Assembly: GCA_021904315.1 (NCBI GenBank) | Contig: CM038925.1 | Span: 13,208,501 to 13,272,500 of the forward strand | From: Sphagnum magellanicum | Lineage: Eukaryota > Streptophyta > Sphagnopsida > Sphagnales > Sphagnaceae | DNA length: 64,000 nt | Reading direction: 5' to 3' | Shown: piece after piece, positions 35,166-46,559 of the stretch | Layout of the letters: each line of letters starts with the position of its first letter | Numbering within the stretch: the first letter of the stretch is position 1 | Program-made: the position numbers and the translations under genes | The notes under the pieces: generated by a model | Told to the model about the DNA's origin: nothing | The model's database searches: none | The model's input: the letters and a program-made list of their open reading frames with translations, nothing else

Positions 35166-36102
35166 CCAGTTTTGATGGTGCCTTCAATCAAGGGCTTTAC
35201 CAGGCATTAAGATGCATCAGAAGTCTCCTTTGACAGTCGGCCAATTTCACAGGGCACAACACCTAAATTGTACAGACCACTTGCAAGTCGTAAAGCCCAC
35301 TCTGTTGTCGGTACAAAAAATTATATTTTATAAGTTATAACGTGTTCCAAATATATACTAGGAAATTTCTAGGGGGTCTTTGGTCTTCACGCGTGCGCAC
35401 TGCGGGGTGGTGGGGAGAGGGGGAGAAGGTGCTTTCAACTAGAAAGCAAAGGGCTTGCAGTCCTTCACGCCTAGTACAAACTATTTCAATGGGATTGTCT
35501 CAAGTGACACTTCGCCTTTCTTGACTCCTCTCCTCTCCTCGTTAGAATATGATGTCTTCATCACGCCTCAACTGTATCTGATTTCCTTCCAACACAGGTG
35601 TTCACTGATGCCCAGCTTAGCTTGTCTCATCAAGACATGATACTCCAAAATCCTGCTGCTTTTGAACAGAACTTGTGATCATGTAGTGTGGGAGTTGTTC
35701 TTTTATGAAGATAGGACTGAGAAACTTGAAGTTATAGATATTTTCATCAGAGGTGCCCAGTTGGTGGAGAGCTGTTACCGTTTGAAATCCTTTGACTGTC
35801 GAGTGACCCTCATCAGATTGGTACTCAGACTTTGTAGATTCGACCACTAGTCCCATCCAATGGCAAAAGAGTCATTCTACTACGACTTTGACAAAGTAAG
35901 TCTTCTTCTCACTGAATTCGATCAGCATTATTCAAGCCAACAAACGTCCTTTATTTTGCCTGGAAGGTTTAGATGCTGCAGGTTTGACCCGTACTTCAAA
36001 GTTTAGATACTCCTGGTGCTGCTAACATTGAGGTAAAACACAAGGGAACTTCACATTAGCCATCAACACTCGAAAAACATACACAGTTCCTGGGAAACAA
36101 TA
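35166..36102. other. Intergenic upstream of the hydrolase-kinase gene
   Basis: No exon could be assigned. Open frames at 35342-35524 and 35662-35850 lack recognisable features. An upstream exon of the hydrolase-kinase gene could lie here, because a splice acceptor (GGCTTGCAG) at 36160-36168 is possible just before the recognised domain. Confidence 0.35.
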
Positions 36103-39100
36103 ATGGTCTTATTTTTCCCCCTTCTTGATTTGCTTACGGAACAATGTTTGGGGCGTATTGGCTTGCAGAGGTACTATTCAGTGCATCAACTGTATCCGGA
36201 TAACGATCTGAGCACGCCACAGCATGATCACAAGTTGACGATGATATTCTTCTCCAGCCCCTCCAACCACCGCTCGGCTCGGGGAAACACATGGACCCAG
36301 CGTGCAGATCCAAATGTGTGTTGGCCTCGAGACTGGCTACCAAAACCCCCTGGAGATCAAGGGCTGGGGACAGACATTCGGGTCTTGTACGTCGCCTACC
36401 CAGTACCTCGCAAGTCCATGAAAGAGTGGGCGAAGCACGTGATGGAGCTCCTCATCTGTAGGTACGATCCTCCTTGAGCTGCTCATGTTCCCCTTGTTTT
36501 CCGCTTGCTGTCTCTGTTAGTAAGGGACAGATTATGTGTAGGGTAAAACGCTAGAATGGGGCATTCCCAAAATAAGGGGCCTAGGACAAGGTTGTGGATG
36601 AGTCCAGCCCTGCACTTCAGGAATGTCTCCCACCCATGAACGTTACGCATCATAAAGCAAGAGGCAAACGCTATCCTGAACCTAACCATAAGCAGGTTAT
36701 GAGGTGTAAGAAGGGGACGGTTTTTACACCTATTGCATAAGAGGGGGGCCGATCTTACAACTATAAGTAGGCATAAGAGTGGGAGGGATCTTACAACTCT
36801 AAAGGAGTAGGAGACTTAAGACCTTCCATTTTTCTACCCAAGATATTCACAGCTGTAAGGTGCCCTTCAAATACATTCAGAAATCTGGTTGTTTTAGGAA
36901 AGGAAGGAAATTTCATTTGGTCCAACATTTCTCTGGGAATGTTCACCAAGTGTTCCTGTGAACTCTGAGTTCAGTTTTTGGCAACTTCATGGAACATTTC
37001 CTACTTTAACATTTGCTGGTTTGAACTTGCCATAAGAAGCAGATTCATTACATGATGTCATCTGCTTGTTTTAGGCAGCTAGAATTCATGCACTCTATCA
37101 CATTCAGTGTCTTTTTTGTGCTGATGTCCCGATGATGCTCTGTTTTTACCTACCTTGTACCCATGAACCAGGTGATTTAACAGTAAGGAGAAGGATGCCT
37201 ACTGCTTTTAACCACTTCCCTTGTACATGGTCACCTTCATAAATTAAGATGACATTAATCTTGCCTATGTTGCTGCAAGGTGGCTGTCACTCATAACCCA
37301 CAATGTGTGTTATTGCTTCGCACCGGTGCACAATGAATTCAAGAATGGTTTCCACTGTGGGGGTGAGTGGAGTGATGTTGCAAGATCATGTATACTGTTA
37401 TACCACTAAATGTGGAGAACAATATTCTAGAACCATGCATTTAATTTGATAATGTTGTCTGAACATTCCTAACTTAACTTGAAAACAAGAAAACAAGTTT
37501 ATCACTGAGGTGTCCACTTTAACATGTGGGAGTTTACCAACATGACATGATCTTCCAATATTTGACCATGTACTGTGAAGACTTCAAACTAGTCATAATA
37601 TATATTGGTGAAAAGATTGACTTACACCTACTTTGGATTGGTTTGTGAATTGCAGCTCAACTTGGCAACTCCAACATCCACATAACATTATCTTGGTGGG
37701 CCACAAATTTGGAGGTATATTGATCAAAAGTTTAATAATTGAAGTCAACAAGGTTGCTCACAGAAAAAAAATTCAAGATGTCGCAGAGAAAGAAGCAAAA
37801 GATAGTTGTGAAGCTTTCCAACACAATTTGAGTGGCATCATGTTTTACAGTGTGCCACACTTCATGACTAAAAAAGATATTCAGATCGTGTTTCAAGAAA
37901 AGAAAGACACAGTTAAGGAACTATATGATTCCGGCAGTTCAGAACCTGGCATTTTAGATTCAGAATCCGGCAATTTAGAATCATGGCTTCACAAACCAAC
38001 TGCAAGGCGAGTATTTTCACATCAAATAGAAGCTATAAATGAGGATTTTGAAGACTCAATTGCACATTATCATACAAAGATTTGTGTGATATCACATGGT
38101 TTGACAATGCCAAAAGAGGTAAATTCCTTAACATTTATGCTTCATCATGTTTTGGATGATGGCCACATCAATATCTTAGCTTTTGTTGAAGGTCATCCAT
38201 GTGGAAAAAGTTGATCAAGTGTGGTTCTTTAGTTTGTGTTTTGGGCCTTCTTGAGTCATCTTTTGAAGACTTTTACTTGGTTATTGGAGGCAAGAACTTC
38301 TATCAATTCTATAGTTTTAACACAACTACTAAAATTTTTCCTTGGAACACTTGGAATTGACTAAAAGAGAACAATTTTTAACAACTCTAATTATTGTAGC
38401 AATGTGATTGTTAAAGTCTTGGGCTTCATAAGTATGAACTTGGTTAAGGTTCTCATACTTGTATAATTCATTAGTCCATTTCTTTTGCATGCAATATCTA
38501 CCATGCTTTTGAAACCACTTGCAAGATTGCAATGAACCTAATTGTAACTAGGCATCTTATTTGATTCAGCAAAATCATAGTGTTGATATATGGCATGTGG
38601 CCATGAAAATGATAATGTTTGGTCTTTTTGTCTCTTTTTCTAGTCAACTTTTGTTCAACTTTTTATTGATTGATTTATCAATCTCTGTGTTCTAATAAAT
38701 TCAAATAGGGTAGATGAAGCCACTGAAATTTGATATGTACCTCACATAATGGACTTAACATACATGACTAGTCTTGATTAGTTCAGGAAAACATTGGGTT
38801 GTTCATGTGCAGGTTTCCACCCACAATCAACGGAAGATGAAGCTACCAGCTAGTGACCTTGTCCACATTATTGAGGATGCTGATGATTGGGGGGTTTGCC
38901 GACCTATAAATAATCTACATGCATCATATACGATATTGTTGGATTTTGTGGACATGGTTTGCAAGCAGAAGGGACTTGATGTAGCTCCTGTCATTCCAAC
39001 TGCCAATGTGATAAGTGATTGTGTTGCATTCTCATACCAAGTTCTATGTGATGCAACCAAGAATTTTGACCCAACAATTTCAAAAATTGGTCAAGGGTCT

Positions 39101-39922
39101 TTTGGAACAGTTTTCAAGGCTATTATCAATCACCAAGGACGTGATTGTGAGGTGGCAATAAAAAGGCTTTCTTATGATGGATTCCATACTGCTGCCATGA
39201 ATGAAGAATTCAGGCAAGAAATTTGGAGGGTTAGTACTGTACGACACAAGAACATTGTGTCTCTTTTGGGATATTGCCTGCCAGAAGCAAATTCTCCTTT
39301 GTTAATGGTGACACCACTACATTCTAGCCTTTTCAAGCACCTTTATGAAGGTGAAAGACCATCGCTCAATTGGCAAGCACGGGTCAAAATTGCTATGGGA
39401 GTGGCAGAAGGGTTAGCATACCTTCATGATGGTGCACCTGAACGCCTCATTCATTGCGATATTAAGACTGGAAACATTCTTTTTGACCCAAACACCTTCC
39501 AACCATACATAGCGGACTTTGGCACTGCTAGATTCATGCAACGATCTGAGTCTATAGTTGGAACATCCACATTGACAGGAACACGAGGCTTCATGGACCC
39601 TCATTTCCAAAAGTACATGATGCGTTCAGCGATGGTAGATGTGTATAGTTTTGGGGTGTTGCTTTGTGTCCTTGTTTCTAATGAGCAGGATATTGTGCAC
39701 CTTGTAGATAGAGCAAAAACCAGAGATGTGATGGATGTTGATTTCTTCAAGCATGATAGAACATACAAGGCACATGAAGCTCGTCGGGTGTTAGCGATTG
39801 CAAGAAAATGCATCAAATTTGAGCCTACAAAACGACCACCAATGTCAAGAGTGGTAATAATGTTGAGAAGTATTCATATGTCATCATTTCAATTCACTTT
39901 ATTAAAACTTCTTCCATCTTGA
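36103..39922 (+). CDS. SERAC1-like pseudo-hydrolase fused to a non-RD receptor-like-type kinase
   Basis: Exons: A 36103-36461 (or from 36169 after GGCTTGCAG), B 37656-38118, C 38813-39922. Introns are GT...AG and both junction phases agree, giving about 643 residues. Residues about 60-320 match plant SERAC1-like alpha/beta hydrolases: NTWTQRADPNVCWPRDWLP, then IILVGHKFGG, GIMFYSVPH and IIEDADDWGVCRP. The family motif GHSxGG reads GHKFGG (Lys about 137), the final DADH reads DADDW (Trp about 300), and the early HGL is absent, so hydrolysis is unlikely. Residues about 365-620 are an RLK/Pelle-type kinase: GQGSFGTVF, VAIK, HCDIKTGN (HCD, non-RD), ADFG, GTRGFMDP, all catalytic residues kept. No signal peptide, membrane segment or NB-ARC was seen, so a cytosolic signalling role is inferred. 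The first exon may not be the true start. Confidence 0.75.
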
Positions 39923-42780
39923 CCTTCAAGAAATTCACACTCAAGATGGTATTATACACTAATTTTTGCTTTTATGGTGTAATGATGACTGTTTCCACAT
40001 GTGCAAACTTGTTCTGGTGATACCTTGAAAACAAGGGGAATTTGGAGCTTGGATGTTTGTAATTGGGCAAGATAAGCCGTTGTTCAAAAGAGAGTTGTAT
40101 TTTGATGCACAATTCCACAAGCTCTTCGTTACCACAACATTTGGGTTCTTCAAATATTTCAGAATCAAAGAACTCTCAATTTTTGGTTTTTTGAAAAAAA
40201 TTCAGAATCAAAGAATTGTTAGTTCCAATTGCTTCAAAAACCTCAAAGAATTGATGGTTTTCATGAAAGAACTTTCAAATAACTGGCATTCTTTGGCTAG
40301 TTCCTCTAAAAAAAATTGAGAACTATAGTTATATACCCAAACCAGCTATTTGACAATTTTGAAAACTAGCAGGTAAGTGGATATGCACCCGGGTTGGTAA
40401 CCAGTGGGTATCTGTCCCTCATTCTAAGCACCACCTCCCACTGGTTGTATCCAAGTCCCTACCATTCATATATGGTGGTTGGATTTTCACTGAAGTCTGA
40501 TCCAATTCTCATTTATGCTAGGTCTAAGATCCCTTCCTACCCCTGTTTCAACCAATCTTTCATGTCTAAATTCCATGAGTGCTTGTTGGCAGGATGTGCG
40601 CTTGGGTTACCATGTCCAAGACCTCTCATAAGAACATAGTTTGGTGGTAGTTTTAAAAAACCTATCCACCACAATGGAATTCATAGTCTTTTGGAAGTTG
40701 GTGTTCTGTGCAGGAGTCCTTTGCACATCACTTTCAGGAATGCAGAGCAATCTTTTAAGCTTGAACCTGTTGTCGGCAGTGTTTTGCAACACTGCTAATC
40801 ATTCTAGCAACAATTTGTTGTAGATGATAGTGGAGTGTTGACAGTCTTGAGCACAAGATTTGTAACTATTAGAGCCTGGAGGTATATTGATAGGATTCCT
40901 TGTGTGGTGGTATACAATTTGTTGTGACATGAATCTATAGGCCACATCTTCACTAAGGGCTTTTGTTATTTCTCTAGAGCCAACCTGACTCCTTGCCTTA
41001 AGGAGCCATTCTGCAGCTTAAGGGAAAATGTGCTATACATGGAGCAATGACAAGAACAAAGGGACATGAAATTACACAAGAGACACGATTCAAAAAATTT
41101 AGCAAATTGCTTTTTCCCAAAGACTTGAGGTGTAAATGTAGTACACAATGTTGGTCTTAAATGGGCCTTCAAGAGCTTGATGGATGTGGATCTGTCCAGG
41201 TTGTTAGCAACTGTGAGGTTTGAAGTTTTCATGGAGATGAAACAGGGCAGGATGAACTGAGTGTGAACCAATATCAGCTCTTCTCTGAGCTGTAGCCAGA
41301 GCTGTTGCTTTTCTTCACTTACTTTTAGAGGCTCCTAAATGTAATATTACTAGGATGAAGAGCACATGTTGTTTTTCCTACCTGTTCATCTCCCGAAAAT
41401 GTAGCTGCAACAAACACTTGATCCAGCCTTCAGTTCCTTGCTGTCTTGCTTATGCAACCATGCCCTAAATCCAACTTGCAAAAGGCATGGAACATGATCA
41501 CTCTATTGAATGTGAAGAGAGTAAGGACACAACATTGACAAAGCAACCACATGATCCTTTACAAAATCCTTATTCACTCTTTGTGGCTGGATTTTGCAAC
41601 TGCAACAGAGAAATATACATCACTTGTCAACAGAAAGCATTCACTACATAGATTCAGCAATGGTGAGATAGGACTAATCATGTGGAAAGTTGCAATGCAA
41701 GGAACTAGCTTCCAAAAAAGCCTCCATGATATGTACAATCTTTCTCTTAAGCTTACCAGCACAAAAAATCTTTTGTGGCTGATTTTGAGGCAGCGTAGTC
41801 GTTGGAAAGTATAAGAAGACGGGCTGCCGAGAAGCTAAGCACCCTCCTTACTATTTTTCTATTATTTATGTTTTGTGTGTTTGCATTTGTAGTGAAGAAC
41901 ATTTTCTATCGATCTAAGTAGGATTTGCACTGGATGGGAAAAATGCCCACTGGTGCCCAAGACCTAACTTTTTGCTCCAGCATTTGTACCGCTGCACACT
42001 GGGGTTAGGAAGTGGGAATTGGGCACTATAGCTTGCAGAAATAAAATACATAGAGCTGCTGGAGGTGATGAAGCTCCAGGGGGGATGAATAAGGCTAGTT
42101 TCAAGAAAGCATCAGTTTTGTGTATGGTGAGGGTCAATGGGAAATAGTACTAGGGAAGCTAAGACCCATTAATTTGGGAACTCCAGAGATGTTGCATTCA
42201 CAATTTCTGAGGGGAGAACACTGTAAATTCTGCGTTGATGAAGACATTCATCTCATTCTTGTCCATTGCTTGAGAGAATCAGTGGCGTGATTGTTGGGGG
42301 TCTTTGGGAGTTGAAATTGATGCTATGTAAAACCAAGATTGCCAACAGGGAGATCCAGAGAGATATAATCCAGAAGCTTTATGATTTCTTCATCTTAGAA
42401 GTGTAGTAGTAGTGGGCAGTCTGAATGCATTTTAGAACTAATCATCCACTACTTGCAGCTCTGTATGAAGCATGCTTTATGCATTATTGATTGAGTTTTG
42501 AAGCTGAGTTATGAGCAGCAGTTGTGGAAGTACCTGGAGTGTTGGTTGCTGTTGAATGGGTTCAGTGAGGTTTTGCATCTACCCCTTTTTGGTTCCACTA
42601 GTTCCATTTGTCCACATTCATAACCTTTATTGGCTCTGCCCTTTCAGGGTAGAGACTAGAGACACTCTGGTACACACCCATAAATGGGCCAAAGTTTGGT
42701 ATCCCTACATACTAGGGTTGTTTGGAGTTCACTGAAGAAACATTTGCTGCATAACTGCAGGATCCACTTGGGCTTCACCA
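39923..42780. other. Intergenic, no gene seen
   Basis: No host gene was recognised. Minus-strand and plus-strand open frames at 40.9-41.8 kb lack family features. Around 42225-42400 a Cys/His stretch and a following WEL...NREIQRDIIQ segment faintly resemble the zf-RVT tail of a plant LINE, too weak to call. Confidence 0.35.
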
Positions 42781-43067
42781 TGCCAACCACCATGTGTTAC
42801 GGATTTTGTATGTATCATACTTAAGCTGGATTCCCACCAAAGGTTAGTAGGGATATATTTATTCCATTTAACCCTCTCTCTTGTTTTAGGGATTATTAAA
42901 ATCTGAAGAAAAATTTAACTGCTGCCAACCACCATGTGTTTCCAATTTAGTGTGTTGAATATAAGTTATCATTCTAAAGTTGGATTCATACCAAGGGTGG
43001 GTGGGGATATTTTTATTCCATTTAACCCACTCTTGATTTGAGGATTAAAATTATTAAAATCTAAGGA
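42781..43067. repeat. Tandem duplication, about 142-bp unit, two copies
   Basis: TGCCAACCACCATGTGTT starts at 42781 and again at 42923. Both copies continue with a GGATTC...CCAA...GGG GATAT...TTATTCCATTTAACCC pattern and end near TTATTAAAATCTRARGAA. Diverged by eye, so moderately old. Confidence 0.8.
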
Positions 43068-43079
43068 ACAAATTAAATT

Positions 43080-45230
43080 TGTAGAAATTGCAAATGGATG
43101 GTAGCCATAGAAAAGATGGAGCTAGTAAGTTCGGGTGGAGATGGGGGAAAAATGCAGTTGTTTTCTTCAAGTAGTAGGAATGATTTTAGATGTAAGAGGT
43201 TTGATAGTCTGAATTCAAATAAAAAATAGTGTGAAATGATATTGAGAATGTGTAGCTTGATATTGTTTTGATTCCCAATGGGAACATATTTCTTGGAATT
43301 GAACATGTAATGTTTCTATTAACACAAACCTCTTGGTTGTGAAGAGGTAGAGTTTACATTAGCAAATAACTCTTGGTTGCGAACAAGTTGTGTTCATTCA
43401 TTTTAATTTTTCATCTATTTTATTTTGTTCATCCATCATTTTTCATCCATTTTTATGTTTCATCCATAATTATCATTCATTCATGTACACGTGGTAAAAT
43501 ATTCCTCCACGTCATGATATATTATTTGCCATGTGTCAAAGAATATTCTTTTAATACTTTTTTGACGCTAGTAAAATATTCCAAAAAAGATTCAGTCATG
43601 CTCACCTATTCACGTTCATGCTCCCACGCTCACCATTTAACATCCTTGATTCCCAAATATGGATAACACTTCAACACAAAAGCATATCAGAATCCCCAAA
43701 TCCTTACTTTTTGGTTATGGATATCAAGCTTATCAAAACCCTACCTCTTAGATACGGATATGCATAATTGTTCCATGTCCCTCCACCAATTATAAATAAA
43801 AAGAAATATCAAAACCCAAAGAACTTCCAAATATGATTTTATGCATATTTAATCTTTATGCATGTTCATATATGGACCTTTCCACATCATTTAGCCAACA
43901 TTGGTTCTAACTTTTAAAGTCAACAACAATGGTACCATGGGCAAGAAAACTATGAAAACAACTAATGAAAAGACATACATAAATCTAAATCCAAAAACAG
44001 AACATAAAAATTGAAGTAAAACCATAAGAAGCTAAAAATAAGAACATGAAGTGTGCAAAAAAAGAAGAAAATATAAACACAAAAGGAACAAAACAAGACT
44101 ATGGAATAAAATTATACCTCAAATTAATGTTGAACAAATTGAACATAATGGGGGGTTCTAGCTTTGTTTATACCCCTTTGGGGACCTAGCTCATGGAAAC
44201 TTTCATGGAAGATTCCATATGCCCATCAAACAAAAAACCTTCTTGAGAACCTTTTGAATTGTAAATGATGAACTATGAGTGAATTACTAATGAACATGGA
44301 GTGAATTCCAAGAATTAACTATAAGTTATTTAAGAATGAATTGGGAGTTAACTACAAATTATTTATAAGTTAATTATGAATGGACTATGAATGGATTACG
44401 AAGTCATGGTGGAAATCCATGTGAATGAACTCCATTCATCATGTGATCATGTCTAATATTAATGTTTGTGACAAATGGAACTCTTGTAAACCATCCATTT
44501 TAAACTATTGAAGGTAGATTTTACCAAAATCGGATTTTTATTAAAACCAATTGTTCCTTACTAAAACCTATTTACTAAATTTCCTTTACTGAAAACCTTA
44601 TTATTGAAACCAATTTTTACTATCAGTTTAGACTATGTATATTTAGGACCAATTTTTTTGGGATTAAGTTAACTACTTGTTGCACCATTTATGATTTTCT
44701 TTCTTGGAGGTACTTAAGGCTTTGTGCTTTTATAAAATGTACAAGAGAATATTTTCTAGAGTAAAATTATGTTTTTCCTACTATACTTTTGTATGTGGAA
44801 GTTCTATGTGTAGTTTTTCTTTGGTATGTCCTAAGTATTCTGATTTGTTATATGTAAGTTCTCTTCCTTGTATTTGCTTCATGATTTTTTTCTAGAGAGT
44901 TTGTACTATTGTCTTACTAAGATTTGACAATCCCCTTTCTATTGAAGCTTTTTGCTTACCTAAGGAGAGTAAGATCTTAATTTCAATTCCTTTATTTTAT
45001 TCCTTTCAAAACCCAGTATTTCACTAGGTGGCCTTAACATTTGGCAACCATACCATGGATAATGAATCTAGAATTTTTGGTTCATTATCGTTCCTCTTTG
45101 AACAAATATTGGTTAAAGCAATCTAACCATATTAAAACAAATAGCGAAATTCTTGTTGTTGTTTGACAAATAAATTTTAAAAAAAAGACTCTTAGATTAT
45201 AACTTTTTTGTAATCATTTACAATCTGCCA
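43080..45230. other. Intergenic, no gene seen
   Basis: AT-rich. Includes CATCCAT-rich sequence (43400-43490) and loosely repeated TTAACTAYRAATTATT phrases (44270-44400). No coding region was recognised. Confidence 0.4.
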
Positions 45231-45529
45231 ACAATGCTAAGAAGGAATACGAAGAAAAGAATGGAGCAGGTTTTGCAAGAAGGTGGTGAAGTAGGCCATG
45301 TAGGTAACCCAAAATGATTGAGTAGCTAAATATCAACCTAGAGGAGGCTATGACTTTTCACAGTGGGGAGCAAAAATATTGATGAAAAAAGGCTTTGGGA
45401 TCTTGTCAAGTCAAAAGCCAACAAGACCTCAAAGTAGAAGTGGTCAATACAAAGTCATATGAAGGGCAATTACCTACTCAAGTTGGGTGAACAATTCAAG
45501 CTACAAATCAAGTAGTAACAACAATAACG

Positions 45530-46510
45530 TTAACAGAACACAGGTACAAGGCTTTTGCGATCATTGCCACAACAATCAAAGATGAATTGCATCCATACGT
45601 TTTTGATTTGGATGATCCACATGCATATTGGAAGAAGTTTCAAGACTACTTTGAAACACATAATGCAACTTAAAGTCTATTCTTGATCAACAAATTGTTG
45701 TCCATAAAAATGGAAGAAGGATCTTTTATCTCTAAGTATCTAAAAATGATCAAAGAAGTAACGAATCAATTTACTAACATTGACAAAAAACTTGAAGAAA
45801 AACAAGTTGTGCAAATCACATTGAATGCATTGAAACCTAATGTGTGCCATTCTTTTGTGCCACACCTCCATGTCTAATAATTGTTGAGTCAAGAAAAAGG
45901 ACATTGGTTTATGTTGAAACTTGTGGAGAGTTGACATTTTGAGCTTGTACAACCCATTCTCAGCATCTCGAACACCAAATGCCACAATTTTGTGTGGAAT
46001 ATTTTCTCACAAAATCCAACATTTAGCCTTTCCAAAAACAACAATTCATCTGATGTCTATTAAAACGCTTATTAACAAAAGGTTTCTAAGGCACCATGGA
46101 ATATTTTAGAAATGACCATTTGGGTTTTGTGTAAGATGACCACCTTCTTGGTTTTGATGGGGAAAACCTTTCCTTGATTGAAAATTGTTGTGACCCCCAA
46201 AAGCTGTTGTGACCCTTAAAGTGTTGGCCTTCATGATTGAAATGCCCCCAACATCCACGGTTTTCTTTGGTGAAGAATGTTTCATTTGTTGGCATCGTTG
46301 CTCCTCCAAAAGGAAGAGCTGAAACCACATGATCCTTCAAAACACACAAAAGAAACTCAATAGCAATTGTAAAAAATAGGGCTAAGACTTGCATCACAAT
46401 TAACACCTCAACCATGTTATCATCATTCAAATGACATAGTTGATCTTTCATCATCCATGTCATTTGAATGATGAAAACATGGTTAAGGTGTTTACTCTGA
46501 TGCAAGTCTT
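45530..46510. mobile_element. Ty1/copia retrotransposon fossil, rearranged
   Basis: Two pieces in opposite orientation. On the plus strand at about 45530-45870 is a gag segment of the copia type (UBN2-like: DDPHAYWKKFQDYF, LLSIKMEEGSF, LNALKPNV). On the minus strand at about 46505-45870 are a gag C-terminal and a GAG-pre-integrase segment (NGLYKLKM, VWHKRMAHIRFQ). No protease, integrase core or reverse transcriptase was recognised. Broken many times and old. The opposed pieces imply an inversion or two separate insertions. Confidence 0.6.
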
Positions 46511-46520
46511 AGCCCTATTT
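46374..46520. repeat. Inverted repeat, about 65-bp arms
   Basis: 46374-46439 (AAATAGGGCTAAGACTTGCA... to ATGACATA) pairs with 46456-46520 (CATGTCATTTGAATGATG... to TGCAAGTCTTAGCCCTATT) around a loop of about 16 nt, with few mismatches. It lies in the copia fossil and could fold into a long hairpin RNA. Confidence 0.85.
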
Positions 46521-46559
46521 TGCTTTGTTTTCAACATCTTCAATGCATTTCATTAATTG

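Noticed and set aside
41900-42420. Possible LINE 3' end (zf-RVT-like Cys/His and a following helix) near 42225-42400
   Set aside because: Only a few residues resemble the family and the frame is broken; no reverse transcriptase was found upstream.
46086-46505. 139-codon minus-strand frame taken as a host gene
   Set aside because: It crosses the hairpin at 46374-46520 and its Cys/His part belongs to the copia fossil.
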